The notes beneath the pieces were generated by a model. It was given only the letters and a program-made list of their open reading frames with translations. It made no database searches and was not told where the DNA came from. Both the position numbers and the translations under genes were made by a program. DNA of 64,000 nt from Trichoderma breve (lineage: Eukaryota > Ascomycota > Sordariomycetes > Hypocreales > Hypocreaceae): positions 5,642,001 through 5,706,000 of the forward strand of contig NC_079233.1 of NCBI RefSeq assembly GCF_028502605.1. Direction: 5' to 3'. Positions within the stretch are counted from its first letter, which is position 1; the number at the start of each line of letters is the position of its first letter. Shown here piece by piece: positions 38,018 to 49,515 of this stretch.

Positions 38018-39591
38018 CTAAGCGACTCTCCTGAGTCTCACCGTAATCTCGTTGGCGCATCGCTCAAAGCCAATGCCGAATCCATCTTCGGTCCTCGGCT
38101 CTGGGTACGCCACGTCCTCACCTCGAGGGTTCTCAATGTCAAAGTCTCGCAGAACATTGGCGACCACAAACAAGATGGTCTCGAAGCCGACCTTTCTTCC
38201 GGGGCACAAATTGCCGGCCACGCCAAAGACGCGCAGCTTCCGGACCATGGAGGCGGAGAGGCTACCGGCGCTGGTGAGGAACTTGTCGGGGGAGAAGGTG
38301 CTGGCGTCAGAGCCCCATGTTTGTGCGTCCTTGTTGAATGAAGACATGGCAAGGTAGATGAGGTCTCCGTTCTTGAGATGAATGGGTTGTGAGTTTGGCA
38401 CCGCAATGTCAAGATCGGTCTTTGCCAGGCGCGGGATGGCTGTCATGTGAAGTCGCAGTGTCTCATACAAGCATGCTGCCAAGAAGGGGAACGACTCTCG
38501 AATGCGAGCAACGTCGATTCTGCCTTCGGCATCGAGAATGTCTGGGTTGCGTGCCTCCTTGACGACTCTGGCAAGAAGGTCGGGACGCATCAACAGATGG
38601 CGGATCATCCAGACAGCCATGCTGCTAGGTGTGACCAAGAGACCGAGCGATGTAAGCAGCTCAACATTGAAGTAGTCCTTATTAGACTCCCATTCGGTAT
38701 CGGACAGGGCAACGGCGTTGATTCGGTGTGCGATCTGTCGAAGCCTGGAGTCTCTGTTGTTGAAGTGGAAGGACTTGAGCTTGCTGATGATGAGAGCTCT
38801 GGCCTTGTAGGCTGCCTGGGCAGTGTACTTCGAGAAGGGTCTGAGGAGAGTCATTTGCGAACCGCTGATTTCCCTAATAGTATCATGTTAGTTATATGAC
38901 CAAGTCAAGATGGGAAAGAAGGGTAGGCTTACATGAATGCGGTCTGAAACTCGTCGTCGACAACCCAAGGGCTCTCTGGTCCCCAAAGGGCACTTGCCAC
39001 AGATGAGCTTGTCAACTTGAAGAGCCATGGTCCAAGCTCGGTTTCTTGAACATCAGGCTGGCTCTGTAGCCTCTTGTTTGCAGCTGTTGATACCTGACCG
39101 ACGAGAGCCCTGGCGTTGCTTGCTGAAGAGAACTCGCCAACATGGACCGGGCGAGGATCATATGATCCAATGGCATTAATGGTCTCGTTGCTCAAGTCAA
39201 AGACTCGGCGGCCAATGAGGAAGATTACATTGGCAAGACTTGTCTCTGAGGTATGTCTTGATAGAATGCTCTCCATGGAAGGGTCCGTGACAAGGACCTT
39301 TCGTGGGAAGATGTTGATGGACAGCGTTGGTCTGGCACAGTTGAGAACAGCATTGTAGACAAAAGAGTATACTTGGTATCTCATCTGAGACAAGATCTTG
39401 AACAGACGAACGGAGAGTGGCCTCTCGGTCCGGCTCTTGTGACCTCGGTATGTGTGAACAAGAGGGGCAATGAGAACCAAAAGCAGCAAGAAGTGATAGG
39501 GAAAATGGGACGAAACATTGGTTCCGGCCAAGACTGGCTCACCCACCGCGTGGTGGGATATAGAAGAAGGGATGACGTTAACTCGGTTCAT
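38018..39591 (-). CDS. Cytochrome P450 monooxygenase-like protein (CYP7/CYP8-like architecture)
   Basis: Two exons, 39591-38933 and 38873-38018, give 504 residues. The N-terminus has a lumenal stretch and a membrane anchor (FPYHFLLLLVLIAPLVHTY). The K-helix ExxR is ETLR at about residue 357. The heme loop is FGVAGNLCPGRKVGFE with the axial Cys near 443. The I-helix region (LLTSLGLLVTPSSMAVWMIRHLL) lacks the usual acidic-Thr pair of oxygen activation and instead resembles the Pro-x-x-x-Trp pattern of CYP7 and CYP8 proteins. A lipid or sterol-like substrate, or an isomerase-type reaction, is therefore possible but only inferred. The next gene upstream on the same strand is a 2OG-Fe(II) oxygenase 4.3 kb away. 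Confidence 0.88.
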
Positions 39592-40662
39592 CCTGTAAGT
39601 GTAAGAAGACTTGTATAACGACTTGTATAAGTGAAAGAGTGCTGTACTCTGTATTGTTTGTTTGTTGATGATGGTGATGAATGATGAGAAGCTTCATGAA
39701 GTGGCAACACAGCTGCATATTTATCTCCTCGAGGAGAACTAGATGACAGCCCCAACTCATCCAGGACCAAACTAGCATCTAACGAACCACTTTGGAGCCC
39801 GCCAACCAGTGAGGCTATGGAGTAAACCAAACACACTCACACAGTGGGATAAACCAAAGAGAAAAGCCATGAGGCCACCGTCGGATTCTCTGGTTCGAAT
39901 CCTGCCATTGCCCAAAGCTGAATTGCGCCTCTCCACCACCATGCCCCTCCCCGGTTCCCTCAAGCGCTGCCCCCCCTTCGGCCATCACTTTTCACGGAAG
40001 ACGACATTTGCCTAACTCGATGACTATGTTTCTTTTTGCTTGTCCTCGCTTCTCTCTTCCCGGGCGTCATAGTAGATACGGTACGGACCAGGGAGGGGGG
40101 CTGAATGAACGGACCCAACGCTCAGGTCAAAGCTGTGTTGGTGTCCAGACTCCCCCCCTGGCAAATACAATGATCAGGGCTATGTACCAGTGCAGCTGAA
40201 AAACGAAGTGCTCAGATAGGTGACTGTAAAACAAGAGTCAAGACAAGGCAACAAAAAAAGAGTAAGAGGCCATGTGGCTGGCCTGTAAACGTGGGGGGGC
40301 GTGTGATTGATGCCCCTGCCTGTGCGCCCAAGAATGCCGTGACCAGCGTGGCTTGCTCATTGGCAGGATTCGAGGAGGATCAAAACAGGGCTGTAGGGGA
40401 GGGGGCGTATGAGGGAGAGGGAATCCGATGATCTGGAGGAGTCGATTGGCCGCCTTGCGTTGATTGGCCTTTTATGTTCTTGGTACTATTATTTCTTTGG
40501 GCTTGGTGTTATTTATTTTACTATTTTTCTCTTGGCTGGGAGACAGGGGTGGATGTCTTGCGGCGGTTCATGATGGTGATGCCTGGAAGAAGTGGCTGTT
40601 GCCGAATGGGGAAATGGCCCGCCAGCCAGCTTCACCGAAAGAGGGCCTTGGTTTGGGGTCTA

Positions 40663-40721
40663 TTTTTCCTTTCTTTTTTTTTTTTTCTCTCTCTCTTTTC
40701 CTTTTCCTTTCCTTTTCTTTC
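40663..40721 (+). repeat. 59-nt homopyrimidine tract containing a mirror repeat
   Basis: Only C and T for 59 nt. The part at 40701-40717 reads identically backwards (a mirror repeat), the form that can adopt triplex H-DNA. Confidence 0.8.
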
Positions 40722-41480
40722 GGTTTTTCTACTTTGCATGTAACAACCGTAAAATCTTGCAATGGAACAACACAAAGAAAACACAACATAACATGGATAC
40801 CTACGTAGATGCAACCCCAAGCCACAACTTACAAACGGGCAGACGAGGCTCGTGCTTGTAAGTCAGAAACCACAAGATTTGCAGTCATCAATTGTCATCG
40901 CTGTCCCACCCGTGTAACGCCGGGAGTTCTAGAATGTCTTGCCCGTGTTGCCATAAAAAGAAATCCGGGCCTGAGACATTCTTTTTCTGGCTGCCAAATG
41001 TCTCAGTTTCGCGTCTTGGCCTGAATTCCGCTTTTTTTACTTTTACCATGACACGAATGACATGAATGACTTGAGGAAGATGTGACTGAAGGTGAGAAAA
41101 TGCATCATATTACGGCGGTAGTTTGCCTTGTTGTGTACTAAGGCATGTTGAATTGGTGGTGGCAGTGTGTATCCTTTCATCCTTGAAAATAGCAGATATA
41201 CTCGGTTAGTAGGGCAAACGACGAGAATGTATCGACGGGCGTTTTTGTGTCGAGGCATCTTTTTTGCTCTCTTCTTCTTATTTTTTCTCGTTATGCGAGC
41301 AAGAGGCCAATCCACACGCCCCCTCCCTCTTCTCTCCGACTGGTTCCCAAAATCATCGTCCAGTCCCATAGAACGATCGGTCAACTCGTATCAAAGCCAA
41401 CCAAGACGCAGCATCTAGCCAATCCAATCGGCCACTCGCATTCACCTTGTTTCACTTCGGGCAACTTGCCCTTCTTCTTC

Positions 41481-41503
41481 TTTTTTTTTTTTTTTTTTTT
41501 TTT
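41481..41503 (+). repeat. T23 homopolymer run
   Basis: Twenty-three consecutive T, preceded by CTT trinucleotides, in non-coding DNA. Confidence 0.85.
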
Positions 41504-42046
41504 CTTTGTCCTGTGTCACCCCCCACCATGAGAAAAACGAGCGTCATCCCCCATCAGCCGCTTCCCAAAATGCAGGGTTGCAGGCTTTCCAACCACCCCC
41601 GGCCCTCAGCCCCAATCACAAGGGGACTGTGCTTCTGTGCTCCGGGTCGTATTTGCCCCTCTATGATGGCATTTCTCATATTCCCACTCTCTTCTTGTTT
41701 CCGTTTTCCGGCTGGCTGGGTTATGTAGCTTCCATAGTAGGTAGCACGGCGAGGCGCTTATACCGCCGAGTGGAGCGAAGAGTACATGTAAGAGTGAGAT
41801 TGAGAGTGAGAATGAGATGCCGAACACAAGAGCAGAGACCCAGAGCCAGGATATGCCCGGAGCCGTTTACAGCGGGCGGTCGCGGGGGCCGGCGGCCGCA
41901 TGAAATGATGCATCTGCATCTGCCTTTGGCTGCTCTCGAGCATTATTCGCTTCTTACTGCGGCTACCATCAACGCTAGCAGCAATATATCGAAATCGACA
42001 GCAGGGGTTGTTCCGCGTTGGGCCTAGCAGTGCTATACTAGCCAGC

Positions 42047-42075
42047 GGGAGGGAGGGTAGGGAGGGAGGGTAGGG
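42047..42075 (+). repeat. Seven-run G-tract, candidate G-quadruplex
   Basis: Seven GGG runs separated by A or TA in 29 nt, arranged as two copies of GGGAGGGAGGGTA plus a final GGG. It meets the usual G-quadruplex pattern with 1-2 nt loops. Confidence 0.8.
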
Positions 42076-43864
42076 CTGGTAGCTGCTGTGAGACGCTGGG
42101 CTGTTGGTTTAGTGAAGGACAACAGGCGAGGTGCCCCTGTGCTTGTGCTTGCAACCAACTGTAACCCGTAATAACCCAATCTGGGCCGTGTTTTCCTGTA
42201 TGCCATGCATTGGCTCTTGTCTCTGTCTCTCCCGTTCGTTTCTTTTTTTGGCCTGGTCCTCCCTCGCTCACCTAGCTGATGGTCTGTTCGTCAGCCGGTA
42301 AGAACTCGTCCGGCACAAGCCAGAGACAGAATGACGGAGAGTGAGGGCGACAAGTGACAGATTTGCTGACCCCCGGGTCTTGCGGCGCGGGGTTTCGAGA
42401 TCAATCCATGCCAAGCGACGAACCCGTTCACATCGTTCGTATCCATGGGTTTCTCTTACGCTCTCTCTTACTTACTCGTACTCTCACTCTGTAATGCCCT
42501 GTTTTTTGGGGGCGTTTACGGTTTTACAATTCCTCATCAGGTGAGCAGGTGACTGTCTGAGTAACTGACTAACCCTCTCTTTCTGCCTCCACGTGATTGA
42601 TTGAGAGTGAGAAATCATCATCCCAATCCCAATCCCAATCGCCCTACAATTCCAGGCAGACATCATGAGCAAACGGAACGAATCCACTTCTAAGCTTCCG
42701 CTTCCCGATCCGCGGCTGCGTCTTCCCGTCTCTCGTTGGTCGTTCCCGTTGGTCTCGCATACCCGTATATGCATCGGCCCTCGCATCGCCCATTCGCCCA
42801 TCCCGGTTCCGCGCGGCTGGAATTGGCTAACAAACAGAACCGAACAGAACAAGTGCTCGTCTCTCACCGAAGCTGAGGCAGCGAACGAGCGGCCTCATCC
42901 CCTTGCCTCGCCTGGCCTTGCCTTGCGCCATGGGCCACGGCCAGCTGAACATGCCCGCGCCCCGCCCGCTCGTTCCCGTCCGTCGCTGGTGGGGAAAAGA
43001 ACGCACGCATGCCCCATGGATGATACGATTCTCTCTACTTTCATGGCTGTTCAGGTGAGGTTGAAGGGAGAAGCAGGGCCACGACTAGCCCGCATCGGGG
43101 ACTCTAGCTCCCGGCACTCCCCAGGCTATTGAACTTGGAATGACGTCTTTTGCTTGGTCGACGCAAAATGTGCATGGGGGCCGAACGAGGCTGGCTGTAC
43201 GTTTCGTCGCCTTTGCCTCGATCCAGCCTTAGGCACCCATGGGTTGGAATGACATGACATGGCTCGCCCATTATTATTCCTCCCAGCAAAGAAAATGCTA
43301 CTTGACCTGTAATGTTTTGACTCCCATGTCTCCCCACCACGTGGTTGCCCATAGTCTTTTCCGGCATTGCCACGAGGCCCAACAAGAAACAAAGTAGGAA
43401 AACGAGGTTATTGGATTACCTACGGCTGCGGCTCTCCGTCGCGGCGGGAACGTGCAGTCATACCTGCAGGAAGTGCGATGCCGTGCCTGCAGGGGGGCTG
43501 CAGCTGCTGTGGGCAGCACAACGGTGACTGTGACTGTGTGTAGCCGGTGAGGCGGACACGGGTTGGCCGAGTATTGTCTTTGACGCCTTTGGCCTGTTCT
43601 TGGGACAGCAGACAATATCAACCGCAGAAACAACCGGAGCGACGGGTGCAGCACAACAGCTCGACAAATATCTAGGCTGAAACAACAACTTGGTAACCTA
43701 CTTGCCTACTCACTCATATGGGTGGGCACATGGAGTGTTTGTCATTGGCAGCGAGATTTGTGCCAGAGGGCCATCTGCCTTCAGCCAAGGCAGCATCCCC
43801 CGTCACAGTCACATCGTATTTCAGCTATTTACTATTTACTATGTCCTAAGTCCAAGGGTTCAGC

Positions 43865-45368
43865 CTAAGACACAGTGTTCTTCGTCACGACGCCTCTGGC
43901 AAACTCGCCAAACGTCAAGTGCTGTTCAATGTCAACCTCCTCGCCAAGGTTGGGCTGCGTAAACACGGCCAGCGTATTCCTCGCTACCCTCCCATCGCTC
44001 ACGCTGGCCCTCACCCCCCTCACAAAGTGAGGCACCGCCTTGAACTTGCCCGCCGTGATGCGTTCCAGAGCCTCGCCCGTCTGGAACGCGATGCAGTCAC
44101 GAGGGATCTTGACCTGCACTGTCTCGCCCGTTCGAGACTTGATGTAGAGACCAGCTGCGGCGTCGGGTGAGGCAGGCAGCTCCTCTAGAGGAGGCAGAGA
44201 GGCGCCGTTGAGGCTTGTCAAGTCTGCTGTTGGCACCGCCGGGTTGACCTCCTTCTCGTCGATGAACATGGCAGACGTGAGTCCCGTCAAGCAGCCATGA
44301 TCGAGATGGGTGCCGCACCAGTCGTCCTCGTCGCCCTCTGCCGCAGTCGACGCCGCCTCAGACGCCCCCTGGGGAAAGTAGTGCAGCAGCCTCGCCTTGG
44401 TGGTGTTGGACGTGCTGACGACGTGCTCCAGGTAGCCCTTGGGGTACCCCTGGATCTCCTGCTCGGCAAAGCGGTCACAAGCGCGCGCCACCAGCACGGC
44501 AACGTCGATAATGAGGCGGCAGAGAGTCGTCACTGCCGGCTTCATACCGGGCAGCACGTTCTCGGCGGGCCAGACGTTTGGCGACAGGTACTCTGGGAAC
44601 GTCTCCGGTGAGAACTCGGCCGTGGGCTCAGCACATTCTAGGCTGGGATTCACGTAAAAGGCACAGTTGGCGTAGTAGGATCCCTTGAAGGTATCGGCCT
44701 GACCATTCTTGAGAGTCTCCTTGCCCAACGACCAGCCGGTGAGATACTTTGCTTTGGCGTTTTCCAACTTGTCTGTAGAAGCGATGGTAAGCGCTCCGCT
44801 GCTTGTGTCATTGAAAAATAGGAAAAACAGCTGCCTAGGCTCCCCTCCTTCTCTCCCATCACTCCATCTCTATTCTCGGTGGCTTGAAAAGAACAAGAAA
44901 GGCAGACAAGCACTTACCCAGTTCCTCTTTGGGCAAGTTTCCCAAATAGGATCCATATGATAGGGCGACATGGCGCAGCTGGGCGAATTCTTGTGGAACG
45001 TCCTTGACCACTAGGATACCGAGAGAGTCAGGGCCAAAAGCCTGCTGCAGAGTCTCAAAGGAGACGTCTCCTGTGGTTGGTGTGTAAGCCAGGGGAACAA
45101 CGACAGTGTGTGTTCATGTAGAATTAGTGCGAGTGTGAGTAAGAGTAAGAGAGTGAGTAAGAGTGTGAATGGCAATGCGGGCTTGTGCAAGTGTGAGTGG
45201 ATGGGTGGGCTTTGATTCCATCCATTCCATTCCGCCTCATGGCTATGTATGGCTGGGACGGACAACTTATACCGAGTAGGCAGTAACAAGTAGATGGACA
45301 TGCTGGGATCTCATACCATTCTGCAGGTCCTTGAGAGACACAGTCACAGCCTGAGCCAGGGGCGCCAT
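43865..45368 (-). CDS. 2-oxoglutarate/Fe(II)-dependent dioxygenase, isopenicillin-N-synthase-like
   Basis: Three exons, 45368-45317, 45070-44918 and 44772-43865, give 370 residues. The iron triad of the double-stranded beta-helix fold is visible: HLD at about 224-226 in CGTHLDHGCLTGL and a distal His near 317 in KAVPHFVRGV. An Arg near 333 (ARNTLAVF) is positioned for 2-oxoglutarate. The N-terminal DIOX_N-like segment (FGPDSLGILVVKDVP) is present. Between the iron ligands lies an Asn/Pro/Ala-rich insert. The substrate is unknown; this family hydroxylates or desaturates many small molecules. The start is the only ATG of the first exon; the frame is open further left only from TTG. It is divergent from the FRG1 gene. 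Confidence 0.87.
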
Positions 45369-46079
45369 ATTGAGACGAACGATACGAGCGATGATACGGC
45401 AGATGTCAGCTGCTGACCAGAGGAATGCCTGGGCAAGTGATAGACAAAATGGCAAGAAAATAAGATGCGGAAGAAAAGGATCGATCTTGATCCTTCGGGT
45501 CGTACGAGGGGGCTGTCGCTAAGAAAAGGGAAAACGTCGTCCTTGATCCTCGCCCCCAAGGCCCGCCACCACCGGCTCCATTTCCGCTCCTCCACGCTCC
45601 AGAAAATTATCAGAGCATTTACATGTACTTTTTTGTGCCGGTTTCTCGACTTATTTTGGGTGGGGGAGGGGCAAGCAAAATCGCAAGACAAATGAGAGGG
45701 TCCCGAGGCATGAACTAGAGTGCTAGAGTGCGCCAAACAAGAGCAGACGAGCCAAAAGAACCGCCAACGTGCAGAGGAAGCTCGAGCTCCAAGTAGGCGG
45801 CTTACGTAACGGCCCCAGCCGCGGATGGAGCTCGCCGGCCCCCGACTCTCTTTCAAGTACGAGTTGCAGTATTAGTCTACTAGAACTACAGGTCATGTTA
45901 CAGTGAGTAATAGCTCTTCACAAGCTCAAGGCTCAAGGCTCTCTCCCGCGTAATGCTACCGAGTCCGTCCAGGCATTAATCAATAATACGGCGCATCTCG
46001 TCCGGGTCGCACGCCCTTCCAATTCTCACAGCCCCGACGCAACCCGCATCGCTTCCCCCATTGGCCGGACGACTTAACC
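45369..46079. other. Divergent promoter spacer, 2OG oxygenase / FRG1
   Basis: 711 bp without a gene, holding both promoters. A TACATGTA palindrome lies at 45620-45627. An open minus-strand frame here has no recognisable features. Confidence 0.5.
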
Positions 46080-47025
46080 ATGGTCAAGCCGCTGACCTTC
46101 AAGGGCGACAAAAAGACCAAGAAGCGGAAGCGCGCCGCTGCGGATCGCGCCGACGACGACGAGACCGGCGAGCCCAGCAACAGCAGCAGGCAGCAGAAGC
46201 TGGTCAAGTCCGACAGGGACCGCGACAACAATGACGAGGACCAGCCCAACGACGACAGCTGGGTCTCTGCCGATGCCGTCAGCGACGTCGTCGGACCCGT
46301 CATGATTGTCCTGCCCACGGACAAGCCGTCGGCCCTCGCCTGCGACCCGAGCGGAAAGGTGTTTGCGCTGCCGATTGAGAACATCGTCGATAATAACCCG
46401 ACGAGCGCGGAGCCTCATGATGTCAGGCAGGTTTGGGTAGCGAACCGCGTTGCCGGCACGGAAAACTTTCGCTTCAAGGGGCATCACGGAAGGTATGTAC
46501 GAATACAATGCAATATATCAAATCTCTAGATGCTACCTCCCTATGCTTTCTCATCGTTGTACTGACCAAGGTCCGCAATACAGATATCTCGCCTGCGACA
46601 AGATTGGCTTGCTCTCGGCCACCTCAGAAGCCGTCTCCCCCCTGGAATCGTTCAACATCATCGCCACGGCAGACACGCCGGGAACCTTCCAGCTCCAAAC
46701 ACTTCGCGACACTCTACTCACCATCAAGCCGTCCACGTCGTCCAAACCGAATGCGCCGCCGGCCGAGGTCCGTGGCGACGCCGATGCCATCACCTTCAAC
46801 ACGACGCTGCGCATCCGCATGCAGGCCCGGTTCAAGCCCCGCCTCAGGACATCCAAGGAGGAGCGCGAAAAGTCAAAGATTAGCCGCCGCGAGCTGGAGG
46901 AGGCGGCGGGGCGGAGGCTGGACGAGGAGGAGGTGCGGATGCTCAAGAGGGCTAAGCGGGAGGGCGACTATCATGAGCGGCTGTTGGAGATTAAAGTGAA
47001 GAACAAGCATGACAAGTTTGGCTGA
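46080..47025 (+). CDS. FRG1-like protein
   Basis: A homologue of FSHD region gene 1 protein, a nuclear/nucleolar actin-binding and RNA-processing factor found in spliceosomal preparations in animals. Two exons, 46080-46492 and 46584-47025, give 284 residues, close to the animal length (258). The lysine-rich N-terminus (MVKPLTFKGDKKTKKRKR) is a family hallmark and a nuclear signal. The beta-trefoil (fascin-like) core follows, with WVSADAVSDVVGPVMIV and RYLACDKIGLLSATSEAV. The C-terminal basic helix ends in DYHERLLEIKVKNKHDKF. The start follows a short leader. It is convergent with the WD40 gene to the right. Confidence 0.9.
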
Positions 47026-47563
47026 AGTTGAAGAGTTGGATTCTGTGTAAGCAGATGGCTGTCTAAAGGGAGCTGGAAGAGGAGGCATTTAGTGGGCGAC
47101 AATTAAGCCTTCTCATGGCCCTGCATTGCTCTCCATATTCACCCAACGAATCGGCAATGATGGACCCGAACCAAATAATCTTCCCTCGAGGCCAAGTCTA
47201 AGGAATATGCCGGCATTGAACAAAAGCAATTACGGAGGAATGGTTCGGACACGACTTCAGGAGGTCAAATCAGCATGATTGATTATTGTATTATGCAATG
47301 CAATGGCGACTAAATCTCTGGGGATCTTGCGAATTACAATCAAGTTGAGGCAATGACATGACAAGTTTGGTCTGTGTGTCTCACGCCGAATATATTGGTG
47401 ATGCTAGAAAAGAAAAAGGGGGATTGGCCACTCGAAGTGTGCAAACAGTGCTTCCATCATATGGGAGCCTCTACCATAATATAAAGAATCAAAATGAAAA
47501 ACCCCCACCCAATGCCAAACAAAAAAGAAACATTTTGTAATATCTCGTCTAAATATCCCAATT
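47026..47563. other. Convergent 3' spacer, FRG1 / WD40
   Basis: 538 bp carrying two 3' UTRs; no gene is seen. Confidence 0.5.
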
Positions 47564-48847
47564 TTAACCCGCTCTCCACGCCTTGACGTTTCCATCCTCT
47601 CCCGTCGTAAACACGACCTGCTCATCATCAAAGAAGCAGAAAGATCGCACAATCTCGCTGCCGTGAGCCCCCGGCAAGACAACCTTGTTGGCGAGATCCA
47701 GAGCCCACGAGCCGTCTGCCGCCTTGGCCAGGAAGACGAGCTCAAAGTTTTCCTTGCTGTTTGAGGGTGTTTTGTAAGCATCAAAATGTTAGATTTATAT
47801 AAAGCGATAGGGGAAACATACTCTTGAGCACCTGCACCCAGAATCGCGCCGCTGCCATCCACCTTTGTCGTAACATTCGCCACATACTGACAACCCAGAA
47901 CCTTTCTTAAATCACCAAAGTCCTGCGCGGCATCCCCCGTCTCGCGCTCATCCGCAACATCATACAGCGCAAAGACCTCGTCGTGAGACAGGGCGAAGAG
48001 CTCCGTGCTGTTGAGAAAAGCGGCATCATGAATGGAGGCGTTGTGATTAAGCGTCTGGATGGTGAGCTCGTCCTCGTCGAGGATGGTGGTGTCGTGGACG
48101 CTGACGAGGCCGTCGGTCGAGCCCGAGACGAGCATCGTGGGCTGAGACGGGTGGAAGGCCAGGGAGGTGACGTCGTCGCTGTGGACTTCGGAGTAGGTTG
48201 CCTTTGGGGAGGGGTTGGAGCGGACGTCCCTTTTTTTGAGGAAGAGTTTTGTTAGAGGATGAAAAAATAGTGAATGAAGAGGTTGTAAGACGGCGGTATT
48301 TTGTCTTACCAGAGGTGTATTGTGGCTGCGTGGTTCTCCAGCTCGGTGCCCACGGCGATGGTCTGTGTACTCGCACTGCAAGCCATGGACAGGATGGATG
48401 CTTGGCCGGCTGTTTTCATCGTGATGGTTAGCAAAAACATGTTTCCTTTTTTCTCGCGTCTTCTTCGCCTTGACTCATCTCCATCCTCGTCCTTCTCATC
48501 ACTCATCCTCATCACTCATCAGTCTCATCCCCCCTTCTCAAAAACTCACCAGCAAACTGCGCAACCTTTGCCCCCTGCCTCAAATCCCACACTCCCACCG
48601 ACCCATTCTCCCCCGCCGTGCAAACCACCGAAGTCCCCGCGTCAAACACCCGCAGCGTCGTCACGTTGCCGTGCTCCGTCCTGAGCCTCGCGACAGGCCC
48701 CGTCCCCAGCCGGGCCGGGTTGAAGAGCGACAGCGTCTGGTCCGAGGCCACCGTGGCGAGCCCCGAGGCCGTTCGGTGTGCCTCCAGCACGTAGACGTCT
48801 TCTGGGCCGGAGAAGTGGTGCTGGTCGATGTTGGTGAGGGTGTACAT
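47564..48847 (-). CDS. WD40-repeat protein, WDR89-like
   Basis: Four exons, 48847-48550, 48409-48310, 48229-47822 and 47756-47564, give 332 residues, enough for one beta-propeller. Repeats recognisable by their GH/WD pattern include VVCTAGENGSVGVWDLRQG, IAVGTELENHAATIHLWDVR, MLVSGSTDGLVSVHD and, at the end, VVFTTGEDGNVKAWRAG. The layout, with a short third intron just before the last WD repeat, is typical of fungal WDR89-type proteins. Function in this family is little known; WD40 propellers serve as protein-binding platforms. Exon 3 uses an AAG acceptor preceded by an A-run. The MTM1 stop lies 669 bp upstream on the same strand. Confidence 0.87.
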
Positions 48848-49515
48848 TGTTTTTGGAGGGATGGTGTTGTATAAGATATAAGACGGATGAGTTGGTTGAG
48901 TTTCGTGTGTCTTGGAATTTGGATGAGAGAACACTCGGAGTAGTTCCGCCAATATCGATAAGACTGTCAATCGTCTACTTTACTCTAAATCCAGATCTAG
49001 ATTGCAATTCTTCAAGTCATTAAAAGATTCGTTCTCACCAAACCCAAAGTGTCGACATGTTGCTCTGCAAACTCTCTTTTTTTTTTCTACTACATGTACC
49101 TTGGTAGCTGCGCTAAGCATGCAGCCTCGTTAACTAAATATTCCTCACCACTGTCAATATCACAGAGCTTCACCTTCACCACAACAACTCTAGGAGACGT
49201 GAACTATATTCATATGAATTATTATCATAGCCATCTTCCGCTAAACATATCGTACAGACGCAGTTTTTAGTCTAACTAGGTAGTTGAAATCGTCGCCCAA
49301 CAAGAATAGGAGTGTCGCCAAACCCAGCTCGGAAAAGCAAAATGCCACGGGGACGGGCCGTCTCACAGCTTCGTCCCTTTTTATCAAACTCCGTATAAAG
49401 CAACAAAACGCCAACTCTGCATATCGTTGAAGATTCCACCCCAAAGCCAAAGCCAAAGCCAAAGCCAAAGCCAAAACCCAAGTCTTTTATTTTCATCTTT
49501 GTTTCAACCTCCTCT
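48848..49515. other. Spacer, WD40 promoter and MTM1 3' UTR
   Basis: No gene. It contains a TACATGTA palindrome at 49091-49098 and a CCAAAG hexamer array at about 49440-49473 just beyond the MTM1 stop. Confidence 0.5.
49440..49473 (-). repeat. CCAAAG hexanucleotide microsatellite
   Basis: About five tandem units in the probable 3' UTR of MTM1. Confidence 0.8.

Larger units (their letters stand above)
39592..43864. other. 4.3-kb gene-poor spacer between the P450 and the 2OG oxygenase
   Basis: No gene is supported despite several open frames of 100-170 codons, which are low-complexity or shadowed. Landmarks are a 59-nt pure pyrimidine tract at 40663-40721, a T23 run at 41481-41503, TACATGTA at 41783-41790, a seven-run G-tract at 42047-42075 and an ATCCCA-type array near 42620-42640. 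Confidence 0.5.

Noticed and set aside
39888..39910. GGTTCGAATCC, which looks like a tRNA T-loop
   Set aside because: The T-stem does not pair properly, and no A-box, anticodon arm or acceptor stem can be drawn upstream.
42665..43132. 155-codon + strand ORF in the P450/2OG spacer
   Set aside because: Compositionally biased (Pro, Arg, His), no domain, ends in simple sequence.
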